64,000 nt of DNA from Betaproteobacteria bacterium (GTDB lineage: Bacteria > Pseudomonadota > Gammaproteobacteria > Burkholderiales > SG8-39): contig CANKMT010000016.1 in NCBI GenBank assembly GCA_947482825.1, positions 1-64,000 on the forward strand. The letters run 5' to 3'. Numbering within the stretch: position 1 is the stretch's first letter; the number at the start of each line of letters is the position of its first letter. Positions 10,143 to 20,278 of this stretch are shown one piece after another. The notes under the pieces are model-generated. The model did no database searches. It was given only the letters and a program-made list of their open reading frames with translations, and was not told the DNA's origin. Both the position numbers and the translations under genes were made by a program.

Positions 10143-11102
10143 ATGGGCAAGTACGTTCTGCGGCGCCTGCTCATCGCCATCCCCAGCCTGATCGGGATCA
10201 GTATTGTCCTGTTCACCGTGGTCGCGCTCGCGCCCGGCGATCCGTTCGAGGAACTGGCCACCAATCCCAACATTCCGGCCGAGGTGCGCGCCAATCTGCG
10301 CCTCAAGTTCGGTCTCGATGATCCGGTTGCGGTGCGCTACGTGCGCTGGTTCACATCGATGCTGCAGGGCGACTGGGGGTTTTCGTTCGTCAGCCGCGTG
10401 GATGTGGATACGCTGATCCTGCAGCGCATTCCGGTCACGCTGCTGGTGATCGGCTCCTCGCAACTGCTGGCGCTGTTGATCGCGCTGCCGGTAGGCGTGT
10501 ACGCCGCGACGCGGCCCTACTCGGTCTTCGACCAGATCGCCAACACCCTGGCCTTTATCGGGTTTTCGCTGCCGACTTTCTTTACCGGCATCCTGCTGAT
10601 CCTGGTGTTCAGTATTTGGCTTGACTGGCTGCCGTTCGTGTATCGCGCCGACATCGCCTCGACCGGCTGGCGCTGGGTCTGGGATCACTTCAAGCAGGCG
10701 ATCATGCCGGTCGCCGTGCTCGGCCTCGCACAGGGCGGGTCCTGGACCCGTTACGTGCGTGCCGCGGTGCTCGATGTGATCCGCTTGGACTACGTCACCA
10801 CGGCTCGCTCCAAGGGGCTCTCCGAGCGTGTCGTCGTGGTGAAGCACGTGGTGCGCAACGCGCTGATCCCGGTCGCGACGCTGGTGTTTCTGCAGATGCC
10901 GGCAATATTCGGCGGTGCGATCATTACCGAACAGATCTTCCGTGTGCCGGGTATCGGGTCGCTGCTGATCAGCGCGATCCTCGCCAACGACACACCGGTG
11001 ATCATTGCGGTCACCTTCGTGTTGTCCTGCCTCGTGGTCCTGTGCAATTTCACTGCCGACGTCATCTATGGCTGGCTCGATCCCCGCATTTCCTACCGCT
11101 AA
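10143..11102 (+). CDS. ABC transporter permease, DppB-like
   Basis: 319 aa; MGKYVLRRLLIAIPSLIGISIVLFTVVALAPGDP and RSKGLSERVVVVKHVVRNALIPV (EAA-type motif). Confidence 0.92.
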   Translation: MGKYVLRRLLIAIPSLIGISIVLFTVVALAPGDPFEELATNPNIPAEVRANLRLKFGLDDPVAVRYVRWFTSMLQGDWGFSFVSRVDVDTLILQRIPVTLLVIGSSQLLALLIALPVGVYAATRPYSVFDQIANTLAFIGFSLPTFFTGILLILVFSIWLDWLPFVYRADIASTGWRWVWDHFKQAIMPVAVLGLAQGGSWTRYVRAAVLDVIRLDYVTTARSKGLSERVVVVKHVVRNALIPVATLVFLQMPAIFGGAIITEQIFRVPGIGSLLISAILANDTPVIIAVTFVLSCLVVLCNFTADVIYGWLDPRISYR

Positions 11103-12009
11103 CGCGCTGTCCGACGCCGCGGCGCGGGCACTCCCGGTTACGCCGGGCGCGGAAGCATGGCGACGCTTTCGCCGCCATCGCCTCGCGCTCGCCGGCGCAG
11201 TGATCCTCGGCATCCTGGTGTTCGGCGTGCTGTTCGGACCCTGGCTGTGGCCGGTTCCGATCAACGAGATCGACTTCGGCGCGAAACTGAAGACGCCCTC
11301 CTGGCAGCACCCGTTCGGCACCGACGATCTGGGCCAGGACCTGCTCGCGCGCATGCTCTACGGCGGGCGGATCTCGCTTGCCGTGGGCGTGGCCGCGATG
11401 CTGATCGCGGTGATTGTCGGCACGTTCGTGGGCGCGGTCGCGGGCATGTCGCGTGGCAGGGTCGACATCGCGCTGATGTGGATCACGGATCTGTTCCTTT
11501 CGCTGCCGCAGATTCCGCTCCTGTTGCTCATCATCTATCTGTTTCGCGACTCGCTGAAAGTCTGGGTGGGACCGGAAGCCGGCGTGTTTGTCCTGGTGGT
11601 CGCCGTGGTCGGGGGTTTTCGCTGGATGCCGGTCGCGCGCCTCGTGCGCGCACAATTTCTGTCCTTGCGCGAGAAGGAGTTCGTCGAAGCGGCGCGCGCG
11701 CTCGGTGCGACGACCAGCCGCCAGGTGGTGCGCCACATCCTGCCCAACTCGCTTGGCCCCGTGATCGTGGCGGGTACCATCGACGTGGCCGCTGCGATCA
11801 TCGCCGAGTCAACGCTGTCGTTCCTCGGTTTGGGATTTCCGCCCGATATCCCCAGTTGGGGGCGCCTCTTGTTCGACGCCAAGGACTACCTCGACATCGC
11901 CCCGCACTGGGCATTATTTCCCGGTGGTGCGATCTTCCTTGCTGTGCTGTCGATCAGTTTCTTTGGCGACGGGCTGCGCGATGCGCTCGATCCGCGCAAG
12001 GTGATGTAG
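11068..12009 (+). CDS. ABC transporter permease, DppC-like
   Basis: HPFGTDDLGQDLLARMLYGGRISLAVGV; EAARALGATTSRQVVRHILPNSLGPVIV; start chosen at ATG 11068 overlapping the upstream gene. Confidence 0.9.
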   Translation: MAGSIPAFPTANALSDAAARALPVTPGAEAWRRFRRHRLALAGAVILGILVFGVLFGPWLWPVPINEIDFGAKLKTPSWQHPFGTDDLGQDLLARMLYGGRISLAVGVAAMLIAVIVGTFVGAVAGMSRGRVDIALMWITDLFLSLPQIPLLLLIIYLFRDSLKVWVGPEAGVFVLVVAVVGGFRWMPVARLVRAQFLSLREKEFVEAARALGATTSRQVVRHILPNSLGPVIVAGTIDVAAAIIAESTLSFLGLGFPPDIPSWGRLLFDAKDYLDIAPHWALFPGGAIFLAVLSISFFGDGLRDALDPRKVM

Positions 12010-13023
12010 GTGGCGGCGCATCCCCCTTCCGCGCAATCTCCTCCAACGTCGCACCTGCTCGAGGTCCGTGGGCTCAAGACACAGTTCGCCACCGATCACG
12101 GCACGATTCACGCCGTCGACGGGGTGGATCTGTACATCGACCGCGGCGAGACGCTCGGCGTGGTCGGCGAATCGGGCTGCGGCAAGAGCGTGACCGCGAT
12201 GTCGGTGATGAAGTTGATTCCCACCCCGCCGGGACGTATCGCCGCCGGCGAGATCATCTGGGAAGGCCGCGACCTCGTTCCGCTAGATTCGGCCGAGATG
12301 TGCAAGCTGCGCAGCAAGGAAATCGCCATCGTGTTCCAGGAACCGATGACCTCGCTCAACCCGGTCTATCCAATCGGCGAGCAGATCGCCGAGTCGATCG
12401 AGCTGCACCAGGGGCTCACCCGGCGCGAGGCGCTTGACCGGGCGATCGAGATGTTGAGTCTGGTTCGTATCGCGGATCCCCAGCGCAGGGTGCGCGACTA
12501 TCCGCACCAGTTCTCGGGCGGCATGCGCCAGCGCGTCATGATCGCGATGGCCCTGTCGTGCAACCCCAAACTGTTGATCGCGGATGAACCCACCACCGCG
12601 CTCGATGTGACCATCCAGGCGCAGATCCTCGATCTCCTCGCGGAACTCCAGGCGAAGTTGGGCATGGCGGTGATGCTGATCACGCATGCGATGGGCGTGG
12701 TCGCGGAAACCGCCCAGCGGGTCGTCGTCATGTACGGCGGCAAGGTCGTCGAGGAGGCGAGCGTGGAAGATCTGTTCGGTCAACCCCTGCACCCCTATAC
12801 CCAGGGCCTGATCCGCTCGATTCCGCGGATCGATACCGCAGCGACCGAGAAAAAGCGCCTCGAGGTGATCGGTGGGACCGTGCCGAACCTGCTCGACCCG
12901 GCGCCCGGGTGCGGGTTTGCGCCGCGCTGTCGTTTCGTGCGCGCCGAGTGCACCGAGCGCACGCCGCCGTTGCGCACGGTGCGCTCCGGCCACAAAGTCG
13001 CCTGCGTGCTGGTGGACGGGTGA
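12010..13023 (+). CDS. dipeptide ABC transporter ATP-binding protein, DppD-like
   Basis: GTG start; [10 protein letters not shown] Walker [15 protein letters not shown] signature, [14 protein letters not shown] Walker B. Confidence 0.92.
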   Translation: MAAHPPSAQSPPTSHLLEVRGLKTQFATDHGTIHAVDGVDLYIDRGETLGVVGESGCGKSVTAMSVMKLIPTPPGRIAAGEIIWEGRDLVPLDSAEMCKLRSKEIAIVFQEPMTSLNPVYPIGEQIAESIELHQGLTRREALDRAIEMLSLVRIADPQRRVRDYPHQFSGGMRQRVMIAMALSCNPKLLIADEPTTALDVTIQAQILDLLAELQAKLGMAVMLITHAMGVVAETAQRVVVMYGGKVVEEASVEDLFGQPLHPYTQGLIRSIPRIDTAATEKKRLEVIGGTVPNLLDPAPGCGFAPRCRFVRAECTERTPPLRTVRSGHKVACVLVDG

Positions 13024-13025
13024 CG

Positions 13026-13997
13026 ATGGCCGAACCGCTGCTGCGCGTAGAGAACCTCGTCAAGCACTTCCCGGTGAAGGGCGGGTTCTTCTCGCGCGAG
13101 GTGGATCACGTGCGTGCCGTCGACGGCGTGAGCTTGCATATCGATGCGGGCGAGACCCTCGGTCTGGTGGGTGAGTCCGGCTGCGGAAAATCCACCAGCG
13201 GCCGCTGCATCCTGCGGCTGATCGAGCCGACCTCGGGTGAAGTCTGGTTTGAGGGAAAGAATGTCACCGCGATGCAAGCCGATGCGCTGCGGCTCGTGCG
13301 CCGCGACATGCAGATCATCTTTCAAGACCCCTACGCCTCGCTGAATCCGCGCATGACCGTGGGCGCGATCGTCGGTGAGGCACTGACCATCCATGCGCTG
13401 GCCGACACTGCGAAGGCCTACGACGACCGGGTGGTCGACCTGCTTGAGACCGTGGGCCTGCACGCCGATCACCGTCTGCGTTACCCGCATGAATTCTCAG
13501 GCGGCCAGCGCCAGCGGATCGGCATCGCGCGCGCCCTGGCGGTGTCGCCCAAGCTGATCATCTGCGACGAGCCGGTCTCTGCCCTGGACGTCTCGGTGCA
13601 GGCACAGGTCATCAACCTGCTCGAGGACTTGCAGCAGAAATTCAACCTCACCTACCTCTTCGTCGCGCACGACCTGTCGGTGGTCGAACACATCAGCACC
13701 CGCGTCGCGGTCATGTACCTGGGCCGGATCGTCGAGATCGCATCCGCGCGCGATCTGTACACCGCGCCCAAGCACCCCTACACCGAAGCCCTGCTCTCGG
13801 CGGTGCCGATCCCGGACCCGAAGGTGAAGAGGAAGCGCATCGTGCTCGAAGGCGATGTGCCCAATCCGATCAAGCCGCCTGCGGGCTGCCACTTTCATCC
13901 GCGCTGCCCGCGCGCGGAAGAACGTTGCAAGAGCGAAGCGCCGCTGCTGCGCGAGATCGCGCCGGGGCGCGTTTCAGCCTGTCATTTCTCGGCCTGA
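13026..13997 (+). CDS. dipeptide ABC transporter ATP-binding protein, DppF-like
   Basis: [62 protein letters not shown]. Confidence 0.92.
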   Translation: MAEPLLRVENLVKHFPVKGGFFSREVDHVRAVDGVSLHIDAGETLGLVGESGCGKSTSGRCILRLIEPTSGEVWFEGKNVTAMQADALRLVRRDMQIIFQDPYASLNPRMTVGAIVGEALTIHALADTAKAYDDRVVDLLETVGLHADHRLRYPHEFSGGQRQRIGIARALAVSPKLIICDEPVSALDVSVQAQVINLLEDLQQKFNLTYLFVAHDLSVVEHISTRVAVMYLGRIVEIASARDLYTAPKHPYTEALLSAVPIPDPKVKRKRIVLEGDVPNPIKPPAGCHFHPRCPRAEERCKSEAPLLREIAPGRVSACHFSA

Positions 13998-14027
13998 GCC
14001 GGGTTCTGGACCGGGAGGCGGGATCGA

Positions 14028-14150
14028 TGGACACGACGAAGGCGCACCGGCTGGACCGGCTGATCGCAGCGGAATTGCCGTGGTTGCGCACCGACGCGGA
14101 GCTGAAGGCGTTCGAGGCCGTGCCCTACGCCGAGCGCATCGCGTGCCAGT
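14028..14150 (+). pseudogene. possible N-terminal remnant of an acyl-CoA synthetase-like gene
   Basis: MDTTKAHRLDRLIAAELPWLRTDAELKAFEAVPYAERIAC resembles N-termini of AMP-dependent ligases; reading frame then degenerates. Confidence 0.3.
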
Positions 14151-14291
14151 ATCTACAAGGACGTGCACGAGCGGCTCGACCCGTTCGCGTTGCGGCACGA
14201 AATACAATGGGGTTGAGGCGATCGGGGGCCAGTCCGGATGGAGTCGGCCTCCAACTCCGGCCGAGCAGCCCATATCGGCGATAATCGGGGT

Positions 14292-16112
14292 ATGTCAGCA
14301 GTACACCCCGTTTCCCCGGAAGTTCCCCCCGCCTCAAGCTCGTCCCTGCAGCAGCCGCGCCGCAGCGAATGGCGCACGGTCGCCGGCCTGCTCCCCTATC
14401 TGTGGGACTACCGCTGGCGCGTCGGCCTTGCCCTAATCCTGCTGGTCGCGGCCAAGCTGGCCAACGTCGGCGTGCCGCTGGTGATGAAGCAGATCGTCGA
14501 CGACCTCGATCCGAGGCTTGCGGTGATCGCGGTGCCGTTGGCGCTGCTCGCGACCTACGGCATCCTGAGATTCATGACCACGCTGTTCGCCGAATTGCGC
14601 GACGTGGTCTTCGTGCGTGTCGCGCAGCGCGCGATCCGTCGTGTGGCGCTGGGGGTGTTCCGCCACCTGCACGACCTGTCCCTGCGATTCCACCTCGACC
14701 GGCAGACGGGCGGAATGACGCGCGACATCGAGCGCGGCACGCGCGGCATTTCGACGCTCCTTTCATACCTCATCTTCTCGATCATCCCGGTGATCCTGGA
14801 GTTCGCTCTGGTGGCCGCGGTGCTGCTCGCGAAGTTCGACTGGCGCTTCGCCGCGATCACATTCGGCGCGGTGGCGGCGTACATCACCTACACGTTCTTC
14901 GTTTCTGAATGGCGCATCGAGATCAGGAAGCACGCCAACGAGCTCGACTCGAAGGCCAACACCCGCGCGATCGACAGCCTGCTCAACTACGAGACGGTCA
15001 AGTACTTCGGCAACGAGGAGTTCGAGGCGCGCCGCTACGACGAGAGCCTGCAGCGCTACGAGGCCGCCGCGGTGAGGAACGAGATGTCGCTCGGCCTGCT
15101 CAATATCGGGCAAAGCCTGATCATCGCCGTGGCGGTGACCGCGCTCATGTGGCTCGCGGCCGGCGGGGTGGCCGAGAAGAAGCTCACGCTCGGCGACCTC
15201 GTCCTGATCAACGCGCTCCTCATCCAGCTGTACGTTCCGCTCAACTTCCTCGGCATGGTGTACCGCGAGATCAAGCAGTCGCTCGTCGACATGGACAAGA
15301 TGTTCAACCTGCTCTCGCAGAACCTCGAAGTGCGCGACAAGCCCGGCGCGCCGGACCTGCCGCCTGATCCTTCGCGCGTGGAATTCCGCAACGTGAGCTT
15401 CAGCTATGAACCCAATCGCCAGATCCTGTTCGACGTGTCGTTCGAGATCCCGGCGGGCGCGCGGGTTGCAGTGGTCGGGCATTCCGGTTCCGGCAAGTCG
15501 ACCCTTGCGCGCCTGCTCTACCGTTTCTACGACGTGACCGACGGCTCGATCGCCGTCACCGGCAACGACATCCGCGACATCACCCAGAAGAGCTTGCGCG
15601 CTGCAATCGGCATCGTTCCCCAGGACACAGTGCTCTTCAACGACACGATCCGCTACAACATCCACTATGGCCGCACTGCGGCGAGCCACGACGAGGTCAT
15701 CGAGGCGGCCCGTGCCGCGCATATCCACGAGTTCATCGAGACGCTGCCGGCAAAGTACGAGTCGCCGGTCGGTGAGCGCGGGCTCAAACTCTCGGGCGGC
15801 GAAAAGCAGCGCGTGGCGATTGCGCGTGCAATCCTCAAGAACCCTCGCATCCTGATCTTCGACGAAGCAACCTCGGCGCTCGACTCCGAAACCGAACGCT
15901 CTATTCAGGGCGAACTGACGCGCATTGCTCAGGGACGCACTACGTTGGTGATCGCCCACCGGCTCTCGACCATCATGGACGCCGACCAGATCCTGGTCAT
16001 GGACGCCGGCCGGATCGTCGAGCGTGGCACGCATCGCGAATTGCTCGAAGCTGGCGGCCAGTACGCCCAGATGTGGGCGTTGCAGCAGCAGGAGGAAGCC
16101 TCAAAGGAATGA
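14292..16112 (+). CDS. ABC transporter permease/ATP-binding protein, ATM1/HMT1-like exporter
   Basis: TM domain plus GHSGSGKSTLARLLYRFYDVTDGSI, LSGGEKQRVAIARAILKNPRILIFDEATSALD; start set at MSAVHPVSPE. Confidence 0.88.
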   Translation: MSAVHPVSPEVPPASSSSLQQPRRSEWRTVAGLLPYLWDYRWRVGLALILLVAAKLANVGVPLVMKQIVDDLDPRLAVIAVPLALLATYGILRFMTTLFAELRDVVFVRVAQRAIRRVALGVFRHLHDLSLRFHLDRQTGGMTRDIERGTRGISTLLSYLIFSIIPVILEFALVAAVLLAKFDWRFAAITFGAVAAYITYTFFVSEWRIEIRKHANELDSKANTRAIDSLLNYETVKYFGNEEFEARRYDESLQRYEAAAVRNEMSLGLLNIGQSLIIAVAVTALMWLAAGGVAEKKLTLGDLVLINALLIQLYVPLNFLGMVYREIKQSLVDMDKMFNLLSQNLEVRDKPGAPDLPPDPSRVEFRNVSFSYEPNRQILFDVSFEIPAGARVAVVGHSGSGKSTLARLLYRFYDVTDGSIAVTGNDIRDITQKSLRAAIGIVPQDTVLFNDTIRYNIHYGRTAASHDEVIEAARAAHIHEFIETLPAKYESPVGERGLKLSGGEKQRVAIARAILKNPRILIFDEATSALDSETERSIQGELTRIAQGRTTLVIAHRLSTIMDADQILVMDAGRIVERGTHRELLEAGGQYAQMWALQQQEEASKE

Positions 16113-16249
16113 CTTGGGGCCATAATCCTTCCGAAGGGGGAAATTACTTCATGCCAAGTTTCAAGAAAACGGGCCAGACCCTTAATTTTGCTTGCTTTTT
16201 CTTTTTTGGTCACCTAGACTCGGCGAAAATTCGCCCAAGGCAAGGCACC

Positions 16250-17167
16250 ATGCAAGCACAACCCCGCCACCTGCACAGCCTCGAGAAGACGGTCGCAGTC
16301 CTAGCGTTGTTCGCGGTTCTCGCGCTCACTTTCGGGTTCGCGCAAGGCGCGGGCAACAAGAAGAAGCCCCAGGGCGACGAATACGATCGTGCGCAGGCGG
16401 CGCAACCCGAAAAGGTCTTCCTGCGCTCGAGCAGCGTGCTTGTGCAGGACGCGACCAGCGGCGAGACGATCCTCTCGAAGAATGCCGACGCCGTGCTGCC
16501 GATCGCCTCGATCACCAAGCTCATGACCGCGATGGTCGTGCTCGACCGGGGCCTCGACCTCGAGGATCGCGTGGTCATCAGCACCGAAGACATGGACACG
16601 CTCAAGGGCACGCAGTCGCGCCTGCGCCCTGGCGCGGCCTTGTCGCGCAACGAATTGCTGCTGCTCGCGCTGATGTCCTCGGAGAACCGGGCCGCTGCTG
16701 CGCTGGCGCGCACGTATCCCGGCGGCACTGAAGTGTTCGTGGACGCGATGAACGAAAAAGCGCGCGCGCTCGGCATGCTCAGTTCGCGGTTCGCCGATTC
16801 CACCGGCCTGACGTCGGCCAATGTCTCGAGTCCGCCTGACCTCGCGCGGCTGGTGCAGGCTGCGCATGAGTACCCGGTCATCCGCCAGTACTCGACGCAA
16901 GACCAGGCGCAGGTGAACGTGTTCGGGCAGGCGCTGCAGTACCGCAACACCAACGGACTGGTGCGCGGGCACACGTGGGACATCGGTCTTTCGAAGACCG
17001 GCTTCATCAACGAGGCGGGACGCTGCCTCGTCATGCGCGTGCGCGTGGCGAGCAAGGATCTGGTGGTGATCCTGCTCGACTCTTGGGGCAAGAATTCCCG
17101 CATCGGCGACGCGCAGCGCATCAAGAAGTGGCTGGAGACGAACTCCGCCCTGCGCCACCGGAGCTAG
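16250..17167 (+). CDS. pbpG: D-alanyl-D-alanine endopeptidase (PBP7/PbpG-like, S11 family)
   Basis: PIASITKLMTAMVVLD (SxxK), SSENRAAAALA (SxN), LSKTGFINEAGRC (KTG); signal peptide. Confidence 0.88.
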   Translation: MQAQPRHLHSLEKTVAVLALFAVLALTFGFAQGAGNKKKPQGDEYDRAQAAQPEKVFLRSSSVLVQDATSGETILSKNADAVLPIASITKLMTAMVVLDRGLDLEDRVVISTEDMDTLKGTQSRLRPGAALSRNELLLLALMSSENRAAAALARTYPGGTEVFVDAMNEKARALGMLSSRFADSTGLTSANVSSPPDLARLVQAAHEYPVIRQYSTQDQAQVNVFGQALQYRNTNGLVRGHTWDIGLSKTGFINEAGRCLVMRVRVASKDLVVILLDSWGKNSRIGDAQRIKKWLETNSALRHRS

Positions 17168-17201
17168 GCCCCCGTCCGGCGGGAAGGGACGCAAGTCGCG
17201 C

Positions 17202-18164
17202 ATGGCAGGCACCGGCCTGGTGAGCTTCCACGGAAGCGCCGTCCCGCCCGACAATTTCCTCGAGGATGTCGTCGCGGGCCTGTCGCTCCCGCAAAAACAG
17301 CTGCCCCCGAAGTATTTCTACGACGCCCGCGGTAGCGAGCTCTTCGAGGCGATCTGCTCGCTGCCCGAGTACTACCCGACCCGCGCCGAAATCTCGCTCA
17401 CGCGCCAGCACATCGCAGAGATCGCCCGCTTTGCCGGTGCCGGTTGCGAGCTGATCGAGTATGGCAGCGGCGCGAGCACCAAGTCGCAGATCCTGATCGA
17501 CGCGCTGGCGCCCGTCGCCTATGTGCCTGTCGACATCTCGGAGTCCGCATTGCGCGCCGCGGCCGCGCAACTGGCAGCGCGGTTCCCATGGCTGAACGTG
17601 AGGGCGGTGGTGGGCGATTTCGGCCGGCCGATGGCGATTCCCGCGTTCGGCGGCCCGGGACGCAAGGTGGTGTACTTCCCAGGCTCGACGATCGGCAACC
17701 TGACCCGCGAAGAGGCGCTCGCCTTCTTGCGCATGACGCGCGGGCAGGTAGGGCCCGGCGGCGCGATGCTGGTCGGGGTCGACCTGAAGAAGGACCCGAA
17801 TCTGCTGCATGCCGCATACAACGACGCGCAAGGGGTCACCGCGCGGTTCAACCTGAACCTTCTTCACAGGGTGAACGCGGAACTCGGGGGCGACTTCGTC
17901 GTCGCGAAGTTTGCGCACTATGCGTTCTACAACGCCCCGATGGGACGCATCGAAATGCACCTGGCAAGCCTGGAGCGGCAGATGGTCAACGTTGGGCGCC
18001 ACCGCTTCTCGTTCGCGCCGGGCGAGTCGATCCACACCGAGAACTCCTGCAAGTATTCGATCGAGGAGTTCCAGGCGCTTGCCGCCCTGGGGGGCTTCTG
18101 CGGGGAAAAAGTCTGGCAGGACGCCGAGGGCCTTTTCAGCCTGCACGGCCTGGTGGCTGCGTAG
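17202..18164 (+). CDS. egtD: L-histidine N-alpha-methyltransferase (EgtD-like)
   Basis: 320 aa; LPPKYFYDARGSELFEAICSLPEYYPTRAEISL, ELIEYGSGASTKSQILI, VYFPGSTIGNLTREEA characteristic of EgtD. Confidence 0.88.
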   Translation: MAGTGLVSFHGSAVPPDNFLEDVVAGLSLPQKQLPPKYFYDARGSELFEAICSLPEYYPTRAEISLTRQHIAEIARFAGAGCELIEYGSGASTKSQILIDALAPVAYVPVDISESALRAAAAQLAARFPWLNVRAVVGDFGRPMAIPAFGGPGRKVVYFPGSTIGNLTREEALAFLRMTRGQVGPGGAMLVGVDLKKDPNLLHAAYNDAQGVTARFNLNLLHRVNAELGGDFVVAKFAHYAFYNAPMGRIEMHLASLERQMVNVGRHRFSFAPGESIHTENSCKYSIEEFQALAALGGFCGEKVWQDAEGLFSLHGLVAA

Positions 18165-18175
18165 GCCGGCGTCTT

Positions 18176-18964
18176 TTAACGACCCGCCCGGTGGCCCAAA
18201 GCCCGGCAGATCTTCTCCGCCGTGTCCTTTACCAGCGCTCCCCACTGAGGCTTCATGCGATCGGCGGGTGTAGAAAGCGAAAGCGCTGCGATCAGGCCTC
18301 CGTGGTCGTCGCGGATCGGCGCCGCCACGCAGCGCACGCCGATCTCGACCTCTTCGTTGTCCGTGGCATAGCCCTGCTTCTGTGTGCGATCGAGGTCGCG
18401 CTCGAGCATCGCGAGGGTCGTCATCGAGTTCTTGCTATGCGCGACAAGCCCGGTGCGGCGGGCGTATTCGCGCAGGCGCGCTGAACCGTCTTCCAGCAGG
18501 AAGAGCTTGCCGGCCGCGGTTACATGGAGCGGCGCCCGGGCTCCAATCACATGGACGATGCGCATGGCCGAGCGGCCGCTGCTGGTGCGCTCGACGTACA
18601 CTATCTCGTCGTCCTGGCGCACCGAAAGGTTCACCGTCTCGCCGGTCTGGCCGTGGAGTTCGCGCATGATGGGAAGGGCGACTTCGCGCACGCTGATCCT
18701 CGACCTCACGAGCGTCCCCAGCTCCAGCAAGCGCATACCCAGCCGATAGCTTCCGGGTTCGATCCGGTCGACCAGGCGGTCGGCCGACATCGCTGCCAAA
18801 ATGCGGTGCGCGGTCGAGGGATGCAGGCCGGTGATCTGCGCAATCTGCTTGAGCCCGAGGGGTTCGGGATGTTCGGCAAGCACATCGAGCAGTTTCATCA
18901 TTCGCTCGACGACCTGGATGGGGTTCTTCTGGCTGTCCTTGGCTGCGGGCATTGTTTGCTGCAA
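18176..18964 (-). CDS. IclR family transcriptional regulator
   Basis: LDVLAEHPEPLGLKQIAQITGLHPSTAHRILAAMSADRLVDRIE HTH; C-terminal effector-binding domain. Confidence 0.9.
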   Translation of the reverse strand: MQQTMPAAKDSQKNPIQVVERMMKLLDVLAEHPEPLGLKQIAQITGLHPSTAHRILAAMSADRLVDRIEPGSYRLGMRLLELGTLVRSRISVREVALPIMRELHGQTGETVNLSVRQDDEIVYVERTSSGRSAMRIVHVIGARAPLHVTAAGKLFLLEDGSARLREYARRTGLVAHSKNSMTTLAMLERDLDRTQKQGYATDNEEVEIGVRCVAAPIRDDHGGLIAALSLSTPADRMKPQWGALVKDTAEKICRALGHRAGR

Positions 18965-19088
18965 AGCATCAATTCGATGAGGGCCACATTGTAGCGACGT
19001 TTATCCCACGATGTGAAACGAACATAGCGGGGCAGCGTGCTACGATATGCCCCTACAAGTCGCTGATTTCGTTGGGGGGAGAATTCAG

Positions 19089-20228
19089 ATGCAAGTGGTC
19101 ACTAACATCGCGGACTTGCGCCGCATGGCGCAGAAAAGGGTCGCCAAGGCGATCTTTGACTACGTCGACCGAGGCTCCTACGACGAGAGCACGCTGCGAG
19201 CCAATACGACGGATCTCGATGCGCTCAAGTTCCGTCAACGTGTAGCGATAAACGTTGATAGTCGTTCAACGTCGATCAAAATGATCGGAAGCGACGTTAA
19301 GATGCCGGTTGCGATCGCGCCCACCGGCCTGACCGGGCTCAACTGGGCCGATGGTGAGATTCTCGGCGCACGGGCAGCTGAGCGCTTCGGCATCCCGTTC
19401 ACGCTTTCGACCATGTCGATCTGTTCGATCGAGGACGTCGCCGGCGCGGTCACCAAGCCTTTCTGGTTCCAGCTTTACGTCATGCGTGACCGCGGGTTCG
19501 CTGCCTCGCTGATCGAGCGGGCCAAGGCCGCCAAGTGCTCGGCCCTGATGCTGACGCTCGACCTGCAAATCCAGGGCCAGCGTCATCAGGACATCAAGAA
19601 CGGCCTCGCAGTGCCGCCGAAACTGACCCTTGAAACCCTGCTCGACGTCATGACCAAGCCCGCCTGGGCGCTGAACGTGATGACCAGCCGGCGCAGGTCG
19701 TTCGGCAACCTCGAGGGCCGCATCAAGAACGCCGATACGCTGACCACATTGTCGCAATGGATCGCCGGGCAGTTCGACCCCACGCTTTCGTGGGCCGACG
19801 TCGAATGGGTCAAGTCGCAATGGGGCGGCAAACTCATCCTCAAGGGGATTCTCGATGCCGAGGACGCGAAGATCGCCGCCGGCTGCGGTGTGGATGCGAT
19901 GGTCGTGTCCAATCACGGCGGCCGCCAGCTCGACGGCACGGTGTCGTCGATCCGCGCCCTGCCCGAGATCGTCCAGGCCGTCGGGGACCGCACCGAGGTG
20001 TGGTTCGACGGCGGCATTCGCTCGGGGCAGGACGTGCTCAAGGCGGTCGCACTCGGCGCGCGCGGCACGATGATCGGTAAATCCTTCCTGTATGGACTCG
20101 GTGCGATGGGCGAAGCGGGCGTTACCAAGGCGCTCGAGATCATCCACAAGGAGCTCGACGTTACGATGGCGCTTTGCGGCCTCAGGGACATCAAGGACGC
20201 GAGTCCTTCGATCCTGCGCGCCGCGTGA
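19089..20228 (+). CDS. FMN-dependent alpha-hydroxy-acid oxidizing protein (LldD-like)
   Basis: DYVDRGSYDESTLRANTTDL, MVVSNHGGRQLDGTVSSIRALPEIV. Confidence 0.92.
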   Translation: MQVVTNIADLRRMAQKRVAKAIFDYVDRGSYDESTLRANTTDLDALKFRQRVAINVDSRSTSIKMIGSDVKMPVAIAPTGLTGLNWADGEILGARAAERFGIPFTLSTMSICSIEDVAGAVTKPFWFQLYVMRDRGFAASLIERAKAAKCSALMLTLDLQIQGQRHQDIKNGLAVPPKLTLETLLDVMTKPAWALNVMTSRRRSFGNLEGRIKNADTLTTLSQWIAGQFDPTLSWADVEWVKSQWGGKLILKGILDAEDAKIAAGCGVDAMVVSNHGGRQLDGTVSSIRALPEIVQAVGDRTEVWFDGGIRSGQDVLKAVALGARGTMIGKSFLYGLGAMGEAGVTKALEIIHKELDVTMALCGLRDIKDASPSILRAA

Positions 20229-20278
20229 AGGGCGTGTCCCGAACCTCCCGTCGCCTGCACTAAGAGGGGAAGCGCGAA

